The notes under the pieces: generated by a model | Told to the model about the DNA's origin: nothing | Seen by the model: the letters and a program-made list of their open reading frames with translations, nothing else | Database searches by the model: none | From: Achromobacter aegrifaciens | Lineage (GTDB): Bacteria > Pseudomonadota > Gammaproteobacteria > Burkholderiales > Burkholderiaceae_B | NCBI RefSeq assembly: GCF_902859735.1 | Contig: NZ_CADIJY010000001.1 | Location: 62,001 to 126,000, forward strand | Length of the DNA: 64,000 nucleotides | Direction: 5' to 3' | In this document: positions 47,958 to 56,844 of the stretch, piece by piece | How the letters are laid out: each line of letters starts with the position of its first letter | Numbering within the stretch: position 1 is the stretch's first letter | Made by a program: the position numbers and the translations under genes

Positions 47958-48674
47958 ATGATCCATTTCAATGGCGTCACTGACGAGCCCTATGCATTCG
48001 GAAGCAGGCAAGCGCTGCTTTCCAATGTTGATCTCGATATTCCGGTCGGGCGCTATGCGCTGCTGTCGCCCGCGCCGGAATTGCATCGCCAGATCGTCGA
48101 TGTGCTGTGCGGCCTGCGGCCGCCGCGCCAGGGCTTCGTCAAGCACGATGGCAACGTGTCCTGGGCGATAGGCCGCCAGGGATTCATCCGCGGCAAGGCC
48201 AACGGCCTGAGCATGATCGACTTCGTCAGCGAGATGTACGAGATCGACGCGGATGCCACGCACGAACTGGTCGCGGACCTGGTCAGCGATCCCAGGACCC
48301 TGGCCAAGCCCATGGAGCATTGGCCGCTCTACGCGCGGCAGGAGTTTTCCTTCGCGCTGGCGCTGGCGCCGGCGTTCGATGTCTACGTGATCGAAGGGGC
48401 CATCCCTTTCGAGCCTTGCCGTTTCACCCGCCTGTGGCTGGCTCTGTTCGAAGAGCGCCTGGTCGGCCGGACACTCATTCTTTCCAGTTACCGCCAGAAT
48501 CAGTTGGCGGACTATTGCTTCAAGGGTTTGATTTATGAACGAAGCGCACTCAGCATCGAAGACGACCTCGACCAGTGCATCCGCAGGTTCCCCCCGCGAC
48601 GATCAAGGAGCGAATCCGGCACAGGCGACGACGTCCTCGGAGGCGGCTTCGATGAGGGCGGAATCGGCCTCTGA
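47958..48674 (+). CDS. vexC: VexC-position ABC subunit with degenerate nucleotide-binding motifs
   Basis: 238 residues that align along their whole length with KpsT-type ATPases, but the catalytic motifs are gone. Where KpsT has G-x2-G-x-G-K-S-T, this has SPAPELHRQ (about 38-46), without the P-loop lysine. The signature region reads YARQEFSFALALA instead of a SSGM-type motif. Walker B D-E is replaced by VIEGA. The H-loop histidine is Tyr in SSYRQNQL. The reading frame is intact and the order permease-ATPase-PCP is conserved. This is not a broken gene but a possible pseudo-ATPase; energy for export may come from another subunit. GAGGGAAG precedes ATG. Confidence 0.75.
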   Translation: MIHFNGVTDEPYAFGSRQALLSNVDLDIPVGRYALLSPAPELHRQIVDVLCGLRPPRQGFVKHDGNVSWAIGRQGFIRGKANGLSMIDFVSEMYEIDADATHELVADLVSDPRTLAKPMEHWPLYARQEFSFALALAPAFDVYVIEGAIPFEPCRFTRLWLALFEERLVGRTLILSSYRQNQLADYCFKGLIYERSALSIEDDLDQCIRRFPPRRSRSESGTGDDVLGGGFDEGGIGL

Positions 48675-49827
48675 GGGCAGGTCCGAAATCGAACGCCGCC
48701 GCCGCGAGCGGCAATCGGCGCTGCGAGAGCGGCGCCGTCACCGCTGGATCAACACGCTCATCGTGCTGGCGCCGGTCGCGTGCGCCCTGGCGTATCTGCT
48801 GCTCTTCGCCACGCCCCGCTACGAGGCGGAATCGCGCTTTTTCGTGCAGTCGGCCTCCGGGCAGCAAGGCGGCGGGGGGGCTGCGGCCAGCCTGCTGACC
48901 ACGGGCAACGCGGGCGGCATGCTCGGCGGCTTCGTGGATGGCTGGGCGGTCGCCGATTTCCTCAAGTCGCGCGATGCCATGCAGCAGCTCGACAAGAAGG
49001 TCGGCCTGCGCCAGTACCTGATCCGCGCGGGCATGGATCCTGTGAATCATCTTGCAGAGGACTCAAGCGAGGACGATCTCTATCGCGCCTACCAGGCCTC
49101 GGTAAAGGTCTCCTTCAACGCGCTGGAACAGATCGACGTGCTGCGCGTGAGCGCGTTTTCCTCGGAGGATGCCGCGCTGCTGTCCCGGGCATTGATCGAG
49201 CTGGCCGAGAGCTTCGTCAGCTCGATGAACGAGAAAGGCGTCGCCGACAAGCTGAAAGTGAGCGAGGAGGCGGTCAAGCTCGCGGAGCAGAAGGCGCTGG
49301 CCGCCCGGGAAACGCTGACAGCATGGCGGACCACGCACGGCAACATCGATCCCACGGCCACGGTGACGATGCTGCTGAACCTGTCCAGCCAGCTCGAAGG
49401 GGAGCTCAACACCGCGCAGATCAATCTCGACAAGATCCGCGCGTTGGGCAACAAGGACCATTTCATGCTGCGGCCCGCCGAGATGCAGGTGGCTTCCCTG
49501 AAGAAGCGGATCGCGGCCGTGCGCCAGCGCCTGAGCGGCGCGGGCAACACGGAAGCGAAGCAGCTCAAGTCCTATGAAGCGCTGCGCAACGCCCAGGCGT
49601 TCGCGGATTCGAACCTGACCCTGGCGCAGCAGACCTACCAGCAGGCCATGACGGACACGCTGCGGCTGCAACGCTACCTGTCCATCATCGCGCAGCCAGT
49701 GCCCACGGACCGCCCGAGCAGTCCGCGTACCGGAATCCTGCTGCTGCAGGCGCTGGCGCTGGGCTTTGTGCTGATGTTCATCGCTCGGGTGGCGTTGGCG
49801 TTGTTGAGGGGATTGCGTCATGGTTGA
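48535..49827 (+). CDS. vexD: Polysaccharide co-polymerase/export protein VexD (KpsE-like)
   Basis: 430 residues from ATG 48535, or 391 from ATG 48652, which has a GGAGG site at the right distance. The protein has a membrane helix near 72-92 (LIVLAPVACALAYLLLFA), a large periplasmic helical domain with a long coiled coil (about 210-360), and a second membrane helix near 405-425. This is the PCP-3/MPA2 layout that bridges VexBC and VexA. The longer start makes it overlap vexC by 140 bases; the shorter one by 23. The extra Ser/Ala/Thr-rich N-terminus would be disordered. Confidence 0.85.
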   Translation: MNEAHSASKTTSTSASAGSPRDDQGANPAQATTSSEAASMRAESASEGRSEIERRRRERQSALRERRRHRWINTLIVLAPVACALAYLLLFATPRYEAESRFFVQSASGQQGGGGAAASLLTTGNAGGMLGGFVDGWAVADFLKSRDAMQQLDKKVGLRQYLIRAGMDPVNHLAEDSSEDDLYRAYQASVKVSFNALEQIDVLRVSAFSSEDAALLSRALIELAESFVSSMNEKGVADKLKVSEEAVKLAEQKALAARETLTAWRTTHGNIDPTATVTMLLNLSSQLEGELNTAQINLDKIRALGNKDHFMLRPAEMQVASLKKRIAAVRQRLSGAGNTEAKQLKSYEALRNAQAFADSNLTLAQQTYQQAMTDTLRLQRYLSIIAQPVPTDRPSSPRTGILLLQALALGFVLMFIARVALALLRGLRHG

Positions 49828-51724
49828 TACGGCAATTGCGGATCGTCCCGCCGGCACTGATGCCACGGCACGCTTGCGTGACGTGATCAAGCAGATTCAT
49901 TCCGCGGCCGAGCCGCTGAACGACATGCCCATGCTGGAGCCGGCGCTGCGCGAGGCCGCGGACGGTTGGCGCGACGCCCGCCGCTTGCTGGTTTCGCCCC
50001 TGGTGCGGGAAGGCAAGCTAGGCGCCGCGATCGCCGCGCTGGAGATCATGGTCGCGGTCTATCCCGCGCGCGCCGACGAGCGCCGCCTGCTCGCCAGCCT
50101 GTTCGGACGCACCGAGCAATGGGACCGCGCCATCGCCGAGGCGGATGCCGCCGCCGGCATCGAACCCGGCGCGGCGGCGCTGCATGCGGCGCGCATCCAG
50201 TTGCGGGTGCAGGCCGGCCGTGTGGCCGAGGCAGCCGAGGTCGCACGCGCGACCCGGAACCTGGCGGAAAACGAACCCGGCGAAGCCTACCCTTGGCTGA
50301 TGGCTTTCGTGCGCAACGGCGATACTGCCGAGGCGGCCGGCATGGCTGCCGCCTTGGACCCGCGAGAACTGCCCAACGAGCGCGTGGCGACGATGGCGGT
50401 GCGCGCCTTGCTGGATGACGGCAGGGTGGAGGCGGCGATCCGCTTTGGCGGCGCAGCCCTGGACGCGGGCCACGACTGCGCGGTCCTGCGCTCGTCCCTG
50501 GGCCTGGCGCATCTGCGGCGCGGCAACGAAGATGACCGCAAGGTGCATGCGCTGGCGCACTTCGAGGCCGGCCTGAGCGCGGCGCCCGCGGATGTCAGGC
50601 TGCTGACGTTGCACGGCGAGACCCTGCTGCGCGCCGGACGCTACAAGGAAGCCCTGACGCCGTTGAAGCAGGCCATCGACCTGGCGCCAGACCTGGAACA
50701 GACGAGGGCTTTCTACGCACGCGCGCTGCGCTACACGCTGCAGTACGACGCGGCGGCCGACCAGATGATGCATCTGCTGGAGAAGTCGCCCGAAAAGCAG
50801 CTCTGGCAGCGCGCGGCCATCAGCGCGCTGTCGCAGGCGGGGCGCAAGCAGGAGGCCGAGGCGCTCTTTGGACAGTACGTGGCGCAACGCGGCCAGCGGC
50901 TGCCGGCGACCTTCGACGAGGCCATGGCGCAGCTGGAGGAACGGCTGCACACCGCCCCGATCCCGCAGGCGCGCCTGGACTGGGCCTGGTCGATGCGCGG
51001 CGACACCAGTATCGACCGCGCGCAATGGGAGCGCCGAGCGCGCTGGGGCCACCTGGTGGACCATCTGCTGTTCGACTGGCTCGAATGCCGCGAGGAGAGC
51101 GTCGAAGAAGCCATGCAGGTGTTGGGAGAGCTGGATACCGGCGAACGCTTCTTTGCGCCGCTGCTGGCGGGGGGCAAGGGCGTGGTGGTCGCCACCGCGC
51201 ACGTCGGTCCCATGTACGCCGGGTTGATGGCGCTGGAACTGGTGGGCATTCCGTCGCGTTGGCTGGCGACCGCGCCCAGCATCGCGCAGAGCAGCTACTC
51301 CGCAGCCCTGATCTCCACTGCCGACCAGACCGAGGCGCAGGTCGCCAAGGCCTGCATGCGCGCGTTGACTTCGGGCTATGTGCTATGCCTGGCGATAGAC
51401 GGGGCGGCCAATCCCGCGGCGCCACGGACCACCTTCGAAGGACAGGACGTGACGTACTCCGGCTTCGCGGCCCACCTCGCGCATCGCATGGGCGTGCCCT
51501 CGGTGTTCTACGCACCGCGCTGGGAGAACGGTCGCGTCGCCTATACGCTGGAGATGTTGCCCGCGCCCAAGCCTGGCGAGGACGCCGAGGCGTATTCCCT
51601 GCGTTGGCAGCAGGCCTATTTCGAACGGCTCAGGGAGCATCTTGCCGGTCCTCCGGAAAACCTGCGCCTGAGCGGCGGCATCTGGCGCCACGTCACGGCC
51701 GCGGACAAGTCCGCGCAGCAATAG
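49820..51724 (+). CDS. vexE: Capsule lipid-anchor acyltransferase VexE
   Basis: 634 residues. TPR-like helices (about 30-360) precede a C-terminal LpxL/LpxM-like acyltransferase domain (about 400-630). That domain includes VVVATAHVGPMYAG, LCLAIDGAANPAAPRT and a C-terminal LRLSGGIWRHV. In S. Typhi, VexE is needed to put the acylated reducing-end anchor on Vi. The His-x4-acid pair of LpxL-type enzymes reads H-V-G-P-M-Y here, so the acidic residue is absent at the expected place. The gene overlaps vexD by 8 bases. Confidence 0.82.
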   Translation: MVDTAIADRPAGTDATARLRDVIKQIHSAAEPLNDMPMLEPALREAADGWRDARRLLVSPLVREGKLGAAIAALEIMVAVYPARADERRLLASLFGRTEQWDRAIAEADAAAGIEPGAAALHAARIQLRVQAGRVAEAAEVARATRNLAENEPGEAYPWLMAFVRNGDTAEAAGMAAALDPRELPNERVATMAVRALLDDGRVEAAIRFGGAALDAGHDCAVLRSSLGLAHLRRGNEDDRKVHALAHFEAGLSAAPADVRLLTLHGETLLRAGRYKEALTPLKQAIDLAPDLEQTRAFYARALRYTLQYDAAADQMMHLLEKSPEKQLWQRAAISALSQAGRKQEAEALFGQYVAQRGQRLPATFDEAMAQLEERLHTAPIPQARLDWAWSMRGDTSIDRAQWERRARWGHLVDHLLFDWLECREESVEEAMQVLGELDTGERFFAPLLAGGKGVVVATAHVGPMYAGLMALELVGIPSRWLATAPSIAQSSYSAALISTADQTEAQVAKACMRALTSGYVLCLAIDGAANPAAPRTTFEGQDVTYSGFAAHLAHRMGVPSVFYAPRWENGRVAYTLEMLPAPKPGEDAEAYSLRWQQAYFERLREHLAGPPENLRLSGGIWRHVTAADKSAQQ

Positions 51725-51730
51725 GAGCGA

Positions 51731-52957
51731 ATGCCGATGAAGGCTGCAATCAAGACCGCGCGCTGGCTGCTTGTCCTGGCCATGTCGTACGGCGGGGCTG
51801 CGGCCGCCGCCGACGCATGCAAAAGTCCGGACGAGCATTGTCCGTCCGTCGCCGCGCTGCTGCAGCAGCGCGAGGGCTACGGCGCCCAGGCCACGGGCGG
51901 CCTGGGCGGAAAGTTCATCGACGTTACGTCCGATCAGGACTCGGGTCCCGGAACGCTGCGCGCCGCGCTCGCGCAGGCAAAGAAGGGACCCACCTGGATA
52001 CGCTTCGCCTCCGACATGACCATCGTCCTGGATAAGCAGCTGCGCGTGCCGTCCAACACGACCATCGACGGGCGCGGCAAGCGCGTGACCCTGATCGACG
52101 ACGGATTGGGCGTATATGGCAGCAAGAACGTCATCCTCACGCACCTGACCATAGACGGACGCTTGTCGCGGCTGACGCAAGCCGTGAACGTGGCCAACAA
52201 CAGCCGCGACGTATGGGTGGACCACATGGATCTGTCGCGGATGTCGGACCGGCTGCTGAACGTGAAGAACGGTTCGACTGATGTGACGATCTCATGGACC
52301 AAGTTCCACAATTCCAACAAGGTCATGTTGCTCAACAACATCACCTCGAAGAACCTTTACGCAAACTACGACCGCGATTCGATCGCGCGCGTGACGCTGC
52401 ACCATAACTACTTCCTCAACACCGTGCAGCGCAATCCGCGCGGGCAATTCGGCACCTTCCATCTCTTCAACAATCTGTTGGAAGACTGGGATTTCTACGG
52501 CATGAGTTTCAGCCTGGAGGCCAAGGCGCTGGTCGAAGGCAACATCTTCAAGAACTCCACGCAGCGCAAATGCGTGGAGCCCGAGTTCTTCCCGACGGTG
52601 GAAGGCATCAACGTGAACTACTGCCACTACATTCCCATCGCCGCCAAGCGCAGCGCGCTGGAAAACGGCGAATCGGACCGCGGAGCCTATGAAACGCGGA
52701 AGGACGAACACGGCTATACGCGGGACTACAAGGCCTTCCTGCGCCTGAAGGACAATCTGTACCTGGGCGATGCGAAGCCGGTGTTGCAGGACTACCGGCC
52801 CGAGGCTGCGCCGACGCCGCCCTATTGCTACGGCTACGAAAAGCCTACGACGGAGCTGGCGGAGAAGATCCGCAAGTACGCGGGGAATACGGGCGGCGAT
52901 ACGCCGTTGCCGGTGTCCAGGATCGGGACGGGTTGCGGGGGATCAGCAGGCCGGTAG
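51731..52957 (+). CDS. vexL: Periplasmic Vi-antigen lyase VexL (pectate lyase family)
   Basis: 408 residues with a signal peptide (cleaved after about 27) and a pectate-lyase-like right-handed beta-helix. Landmarks are NTTIDGRGKRVTLIDDG, VWVDHMDLS, and RVTLHHNYFLNTVQRNPRG, which holds the pectate-lyase-like Arg. Vi is an alpha-1,4-linked N-acetylgalactosaminuronate, chemically close to pectate. Burkholderiales Vi loci are reported to encode VexL, a metal-independent lyase specific for acetylated Vi that acts in the periplasm. Position 6 bases after vexE agrees. It is therefore a capsule-processing enzyme rather than a plant-pectin enzyme. Confidence 0.87.
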   Translation: MPMKAAIKTARWLLVLAMSYGGAAAAADACKSPDEHCPSVAALLQQREGYGAQATGGLGGKFIDVTSDQDSGPGTLRAALAQAKKGPTWIRFASDMTIVLDKQLRVPSNTTIDGRGKRVTLIDDGLGVYGSKNVILTHLTIDGRLSRLTQAVNVANNSRDVWVDHMDLSRMSDRLLNVKNGSTDVTISWTKFHNSNKVMLLNNITSKNLYANYDRDSIARVTLHHNYFLNTVQRNPRGQFGTFHLFNNLLEDWDFYGMSFSLEAKALVEGNIFKNSTQRKCVEPEFFPTVEGINVNYCHYIPIAAKRSALENGESDRGAYETRKDEHGYTRDYKAFLRLKDNLYLGDAKPVLQDYRPEAAPTPPYCYGYEKPTTELAEKIRKYAGNTGGDTPLPVSRIGTGCGGSAGR

Positions 52958-53015
52958 TCGCCCGGTTCGCAGAAGCGGAGCCGGACCATGCGGGTTGAAG
53001 CCTGGCGTTATCCGT

Positions 53016-53145
53016 GAAATACAGCCTATGATTTGTTTTTAAGAAATACAAATCATAGGCTGTAAAAGAACCACAAATCACATTGTGTATTTCAGGTTTA
53101 CAGCCTAGACTTTGTATATCTGAAATACAGCTTGAGATTTGTATT
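53016..53145. promoter_or_regulatory. Clustered operator-like repeats in front of hipBA
   Basis: Five related elements of about 22 bases share the pattern GAAATACAGC-N4-5-ATTTGT(A). Copies 1 and 2 form a perfect 16-base inverted repeat (ACAGCCTATGATTTGT, 53021-53036, and its complement, 53048-53063). A third lies on the minus strand at about 53072-53095. The fourth and fifth are on the plus strand at about 53098-53120 and 53123-53145, the last touching the hipB start codon. HipB represses its operon through several palindromic operators, so these are the likely binding sites. Confidence 0.75.
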
Positions 53146-53403
53146 ATGGATTTCACCGTACGCACCGCGACACAATTGCCGGCCCTGCTCCAGGGGTTCC
53201 GCAAAGAGGCCGGCTTGACCCAGGCGGCCACGGCCTTGCGCCTTGGGGTCACACAACAGACCTTGTCCGCCCTGGAGCGCAATGCCGACAAGGTCAGCGC
53301 AGACCGGCTGCTGCAGCTGTTGAGCATCCTGGGGGTCGAAATGGTCTTGCGCCAGCAAGGGGCGCAGCCGGGACCCGAAACAACATCCGAACCCAGCTGG
53401 TAA
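53146..53403 (+). CDS. hipB: HipB-type antitoxin, HTH regulator
   Basis: 85 residues with an Xre/HipB helix-turn-helix (LTQAATALRLGVTQQTLSALE, about 25-45) and a dimerising C-terminal strand region (LLSILGVEMVLRQQ). Antitoxin and autorepressor of the hipBA module. ATG 53146 is chosen because the conserved MDFTVRTATQLP begins there and the operator repeats occupy the frame upstream. It is 4 bases ahead of hipA. Confidence 0.85.
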   Translation: MDFTVRTATQLPALLQGFRKEAGLTQAATALRLGVTQQTLSALERNADKVSADRLLQLLSILGVEMVLRQQGAQPGPETTSEPSW

Positions 53404-53407
53404 AGCC

Positions 53408-54760
53408 ATGGGGCGACGTTCACACACGCAGGTCCTGGGCCTATGGATGAATGGCACCTATGTCGGAGAGTGGAGCAATCGACCCCACGCCGGCGAGGTC
53501 CTGCAGTACGACAAGGACTGGGTCGCCTCCGCGCCGGGCAGGCCCTTGTCGCTGTCCCTGCCCTTCACGCCGGGCAATGGCCCGCATCGGGGCGACGTCG
53601 TCCGCGCATACTTCGAAAACCTGCTGCCCGACAGCAAGGAAATCCGCGAACGGGTTGCGCGCCGGTTTCGGGCAGGCTCGACCGACGCGTTCGCCTTGCT
53701 TGCCGAGATCGGCCGCGATTGCGCGGGCGCCTTGCAGATCCTGCCTGCGGGAACAGCGCCTGCCGACGTGACGTCGGTGCAAGCCTCGCCCTTGAACGAT
53801 GCCCAGGTTGCGCAGCTGTTGCGCAGCGTTCTGGCGCCGGCGCCTCTCGGCGGCCTGGCCATCGCTGAGGATGATTTCCGCATTTCCATCGCAGGTGCGC
53901 AAGAGAAGACCGCCTTGCTGCGGATGGACGGGCAATGGTGCTTGCCCCAAGGCGCCACGCCGACGACTCACATCCTCAAGTTGCCGTTGGGGCTGGTCGG
54001 CAATATGAAGTTCGACCTGAGCGAATCGGTGGAAAACGAATGGCTGTGCTCGGAGATCCTGGCTGCCTACGGCATGCCCGTGGCGCGCACGGAAGTACTC
54101 AGCTTCGAAGACGTGAAGGTGCTCGCCGTCGAACGTTTCGACCGCCGCTGGCAGGACGCCGAAAACGGAAAGCGTAGTCTCATCCGCCTGCCGCAGGAAG
54201 ACATGTGCCAGGCCACCGGCACCCCGCCGCACCTGAAGTACGAGGCGGACGGCGGACCCGGCATCGACCGCATCATGAGTCTGCTCGAAACCTCGCGCCA
54301 CGCAGAGCAAGACCGGCGGACGTTTTTCCAGGCCCAGGTCCTGTTCTGGATGCTGTGCGCAACGGACGGCCACGCGAAGAACTTCAGCCTGTTCCTGCGG
54401 CCTGGCGGGGCCTACGAACTTACGCCGCTATACGACGTGCTGTCCGCTTATCCGATCCTGGGCGAAGGGCCAGGCAAACTGTCGCCCGTCCGCGCGAAGA
54501 TGGCGATGGCGGTGCGTTCGAAGAACCCGCATTGGCGCATGCGCGACATCCAGCGGCGCCACTGGCTGACGGTGGGCGCGCGACATGGCGTCGTGACGCC
54601 GGACGGCCAGGGAGTCCAGTTCGTCGTGGACGATCTGATCGCGCGCACGCCCGAGGCGGTGCGCATGGTCCGCGCCAGATTGCCGCCCGGATTTCCGCAG
54701 GCGGTGGCAGACGGCATACTCGGCGGCTTGCAGGCGGCGGCGGACAGGCTCGCCGCGTAG
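53408..54760 (+). CDS. hipA: HipA-type serine/threonine kinase toxin
   Basis: 450 residues, close to E. coli HipA (440), which phosphorylates glutamyl-tRNA synthetase and induces persistence. The N-terminal HipA domain (about 1-110) is followed by the kinase fold. ISIAGAQEKTALL is the P-loop-like motif with the autophosphorylated Ser at residue 160. The catalytic loop CATDGHAKNFS has D320 and N325, and PLYDVLSA supplies the metal-binding Asp (near 342). All key residues are intact, so an active kinase is expected. Confidence 0.9.
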   Translation: MGRRSHTQVLGLWMNGTYVGEWSNRPHAGEVLQYDKDWVASAPGRPLSLSLPFTPGNGPHRGDVVRAYFENLLPDSKEIRERVARRFRAGSTDAFALLAEIGRDCAGALQILPAGTAPADVTSVQASPLNDAQVAQLLRSVLAPAPLGGLAIAEDDFRISIAGAQEKTALLRMDGQWCLPQGATPTTHILKLPLGLVGNMKFDLSESVENEWLCSEILAAYGMPVARTEVLSFEDVKVLAVERFDRRWQDAENGKRSLIRLPQEDMCQATGTPPHLKYEADGGPGIDRIMSLLETSRHAEQDRRTFFQAQVLFWMLCATDGHAKNFSLFLRPGGAYELTPLYDVLSAYPILGEGPGKLSPVRAKMAMAVRSKNPHWRMRDIQRRHWLTVGARHGVVTPDGQGVQFVVDDLIARTPEAVRMVRARLPPGFPQAVADGILGGLQAAADRLAA

Positions 54761-54790
54761 CTTTGCCGCGTGCGTAGAGGCTACTGCAAT

Positions 54791-55558
54791 TCATCGCTCG
54801 TTGAGTACATACCGCCCCGGCGTTTCCCCCGTCATCTGGCGGAAGTACGCAATGAACGCGCTGTCGCTGGAAAAGCCCAGATCGAACGCCACCGCGGTCA
54901 CGCTCTGGCCCGCAACCAGCAGATCCACCGCGCGCAGCAGGCGCCAGAGCTGCCGCCAGGCCTGATAGCTCATGCCGGTTTCGCGTTGGAAGATGCGTGT
55001 AATGGTGCGCGCGCTTGCACCGACGCGTTGCGACAGGGCTTCCAGTTCGGGCGGCAGTTCCTCCAGGTCCAGACCGGCCAGGCGGCGGTCCGTGGGTACG
55101 GGCAGCAGCATGGGTTCCCGTCTTGCCGCGCGCAATTCGTCCATGCAGACGGCCAGCAGGTTGCGCGGCGCGCCCTGGGACCAGTCGGTGTCGAAGGGTT
55201 CCAGGCTGATGCGCTCGAAGAGCTCGCGCAATAGCGGCGTCATCGAGAGTATGGCGGCGGCGGCCGCCGGCACCGCGACACGCGCCAGGTCCAGATAGAT
55301 CGAGCGGTACTCGACTTCGCCGCGGATCAGGACGCGGTGCTCGGTTCCTGGCGGTATCCATGCCACGCGGATGGGAGGCAGCACGGCAATCTGCCCTGGC
55401 ATCGCGAGGCGGATGGAGCCCGCATGGGCAAACAGCAGCTGGCCCCGGCCGTGGCTATGCGGGCCGGAATCGTGCCGTATCAGGCGCGACGCGATGCCCG
55501 TCACCGGCTGGGCCATGGCGTCGGGGTTGAATGCGTCGGTGGGTGCAAGCCTGGCCAT
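54791..55558 (-). CDS. AraC family transcriptional regulator
   Basis: 255 residues. An N-terminal cupin-like sensor domain (HSHGRGQLLFAHAGSIRLAM) is followed by two helix-turn-helix motifs at the C-terminus, the second with VAFDLGFSSDSAFIAYFRQMTGETPGRY. It is divergent from an MFS efflux gene (92 bases apart) and probably controls it, a common arrangement. The sensor is of the RmlC-like cupin type, so a small-molecule inducer is likely. Confidence 0.88.
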   Translation of the reverse strand: MARLAPTDAFNPDAMAQPVTGIASRLIRHDSGPHSHGRGQLLFAHAGSIRLAMPGQIAVLPPIRVAWIPPGTEHRVLIRGEVEYRSIYLDLARVAVPAAAAAILSMTPLLRELFERISLEPFDTDWSQGAPRNLLAVCMDELRAARREPMLLPVPTDRRLAGLDLEELPPELEALSQRVGASARTITRIFQRETGMSYQAWRQLWRLLRAVDLLVAGQSVTAVAFDLGFSSDSAFIAYFRQMTGETPGRYVLNER

Positions 55559-55650
55559 TTGTCCGGGTTCCGATGTTTTTTGTCTTCCTGGCTACAACGG
55601 CGACGGCAGCGCCCGGCTAAAAAACGGGCTCTACGTTTACCGATACCGCC

Positions 55651-56790
55651 ATGTTCCGCCGTCCGCCTCTTGTGCTCGTTATCCTGCTGCTGAGTTTTCC
55701 GCAGATCGTCGAGACGATGTACAGCCCCGCCTTGCCGCTGATCGCCGCCACCTATCAAGCCACGCCCGAGGACGCGGCGCAGACACTGTCGCTGTGGTTC
55801 GTGGCCTTTGCCTTTGGCGTGGTGGTCTGGGGGCGTCTGTGCGATTTCCGGGGCCGCCGACCGGCGCTGCTGGCAGGACTGGCGCTATACGCGCTGGGTG
55901 CGGGCTGGGCCATGGCGGCGGGTGATTTCACGCAGTTGCTCGCGGCCAGATTGATCTGCGCCTTCGGCGCGGCCGCGGGCTCAATCGTAACGCAGACGGC
56001 GCTGCGGGATAGCTATCAGGGTCCGACGTTGGCCCGCGTCTTCTCGATTCTGGGAATGGCGTTGGCCGCGAGCCCTGCCGTCGGCATGTATGCCGGTCAA
56101 GAGATCGCGGCGGCCGGCGGGGTCCAGGGCGTTTTCCTCGCGCTTGTCCTGCTCGCGGTGGCGCTGCTGGGGGCCAGCGCGTTGCGCTGGCCGGAAACTC
56201 GGCCTCTGCCGCACACGGCGGCGCCCTTCTGGCCGACGCTGCGCGCCATGCTGCAAGACCGGGCGATCTGGCGCAGCGCGACGCTGATCGCCATTTTCAA
56301 CTTGGCGATCTTCGGCTATTACCAGCTGGGTCCTTTTCTTTTCGCCCGCTCGCAGGAGGCCTGGTTGGGTTTCGGTGAAAGCGGCCTGGCGCTGGCCGCG
56401 GCATCGCTGTGCGGCGCAGCCCTCAACACGGCGTTGCTGCGGCGGGGGGTAGCGTCCGAACGCCTCGTCCTGCTGGGTATCGGTCTGATGGCGCTAGGTG
56501 CGGCGCTGGTCGCCGCGCTTATCGGGAGTTCCGCGTTTCTCATCGGAATGGCCTTGATCGCGGCGGCCTACGCGATCGCGATTCCCAACATCTTGGCGCA
56601 TGCACTATGCGCCTATGTGCATGTCGCGGGGACTGCTGGCGCGATCCTGAGCCTGGTCTATTACAACCTGCTTGGAGTTGGGCTGGTCCTTGCCGGACGA
56701 GGGCAAAGGCTGGATGTGTTGCTGGGCGGGTGTGCGGCGCTTGCAGCGATCGCGTATGTGACGAAGACGCGGCAAGTCGAAGGTCGGTGA
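55651..56790 (+). CDS. MFS transporter, Bcr/CflA-like drug exporter
   Basis: 379 residues with about 12 membrane segments. Motif A-like GRLCDFRGRRPALLAG lies between helices 2 and 3, and FPQIVETMYSPALPLIAATY is the Bcr/CflA-like first helix region. Proton-driven efflux of a drug or metabolite is the family role. Expression is probably under the divergent AraC regulator. Confidence 0.85.
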   Translation: MFRRPPLVLVILLLSFPQIVETMYSPALPLIAATYQATPEDAAQTLSLWFVAFAFGVVVWGRLCDFRGRRPALLAGLALYALGAGWAMAAGDFTQLLAARLICAFGAAAGSIVTQTALRDSYQGPTLARVFSILGMALAASPAVGMYAGQEIAAAGGVQGVFLALVLLAVALLGASALRWPETRPLPHTAAPFWPTLRAMLQDRAIWRSATLIAIFNLAIFGYYQLGPFLFARSQEAWLGFGESGLALAAASLCGAALNTALLRRGVASERLVLLGIGLMALGAALVAALIGSSAFLIGMALIAAAYAIAIPNILAHALCAYVHVAGTAGAILSLVYYNLLGVGLVLAGRGQRLDVLLGGCAALAAIAYVTKTRQVEGR

Positions 56791-56844
56791 CAGGACCGCT
56801 GCCATTGATGCATCCGGTCCCGTTCGAGCGAGGGTGCCTGGCTT

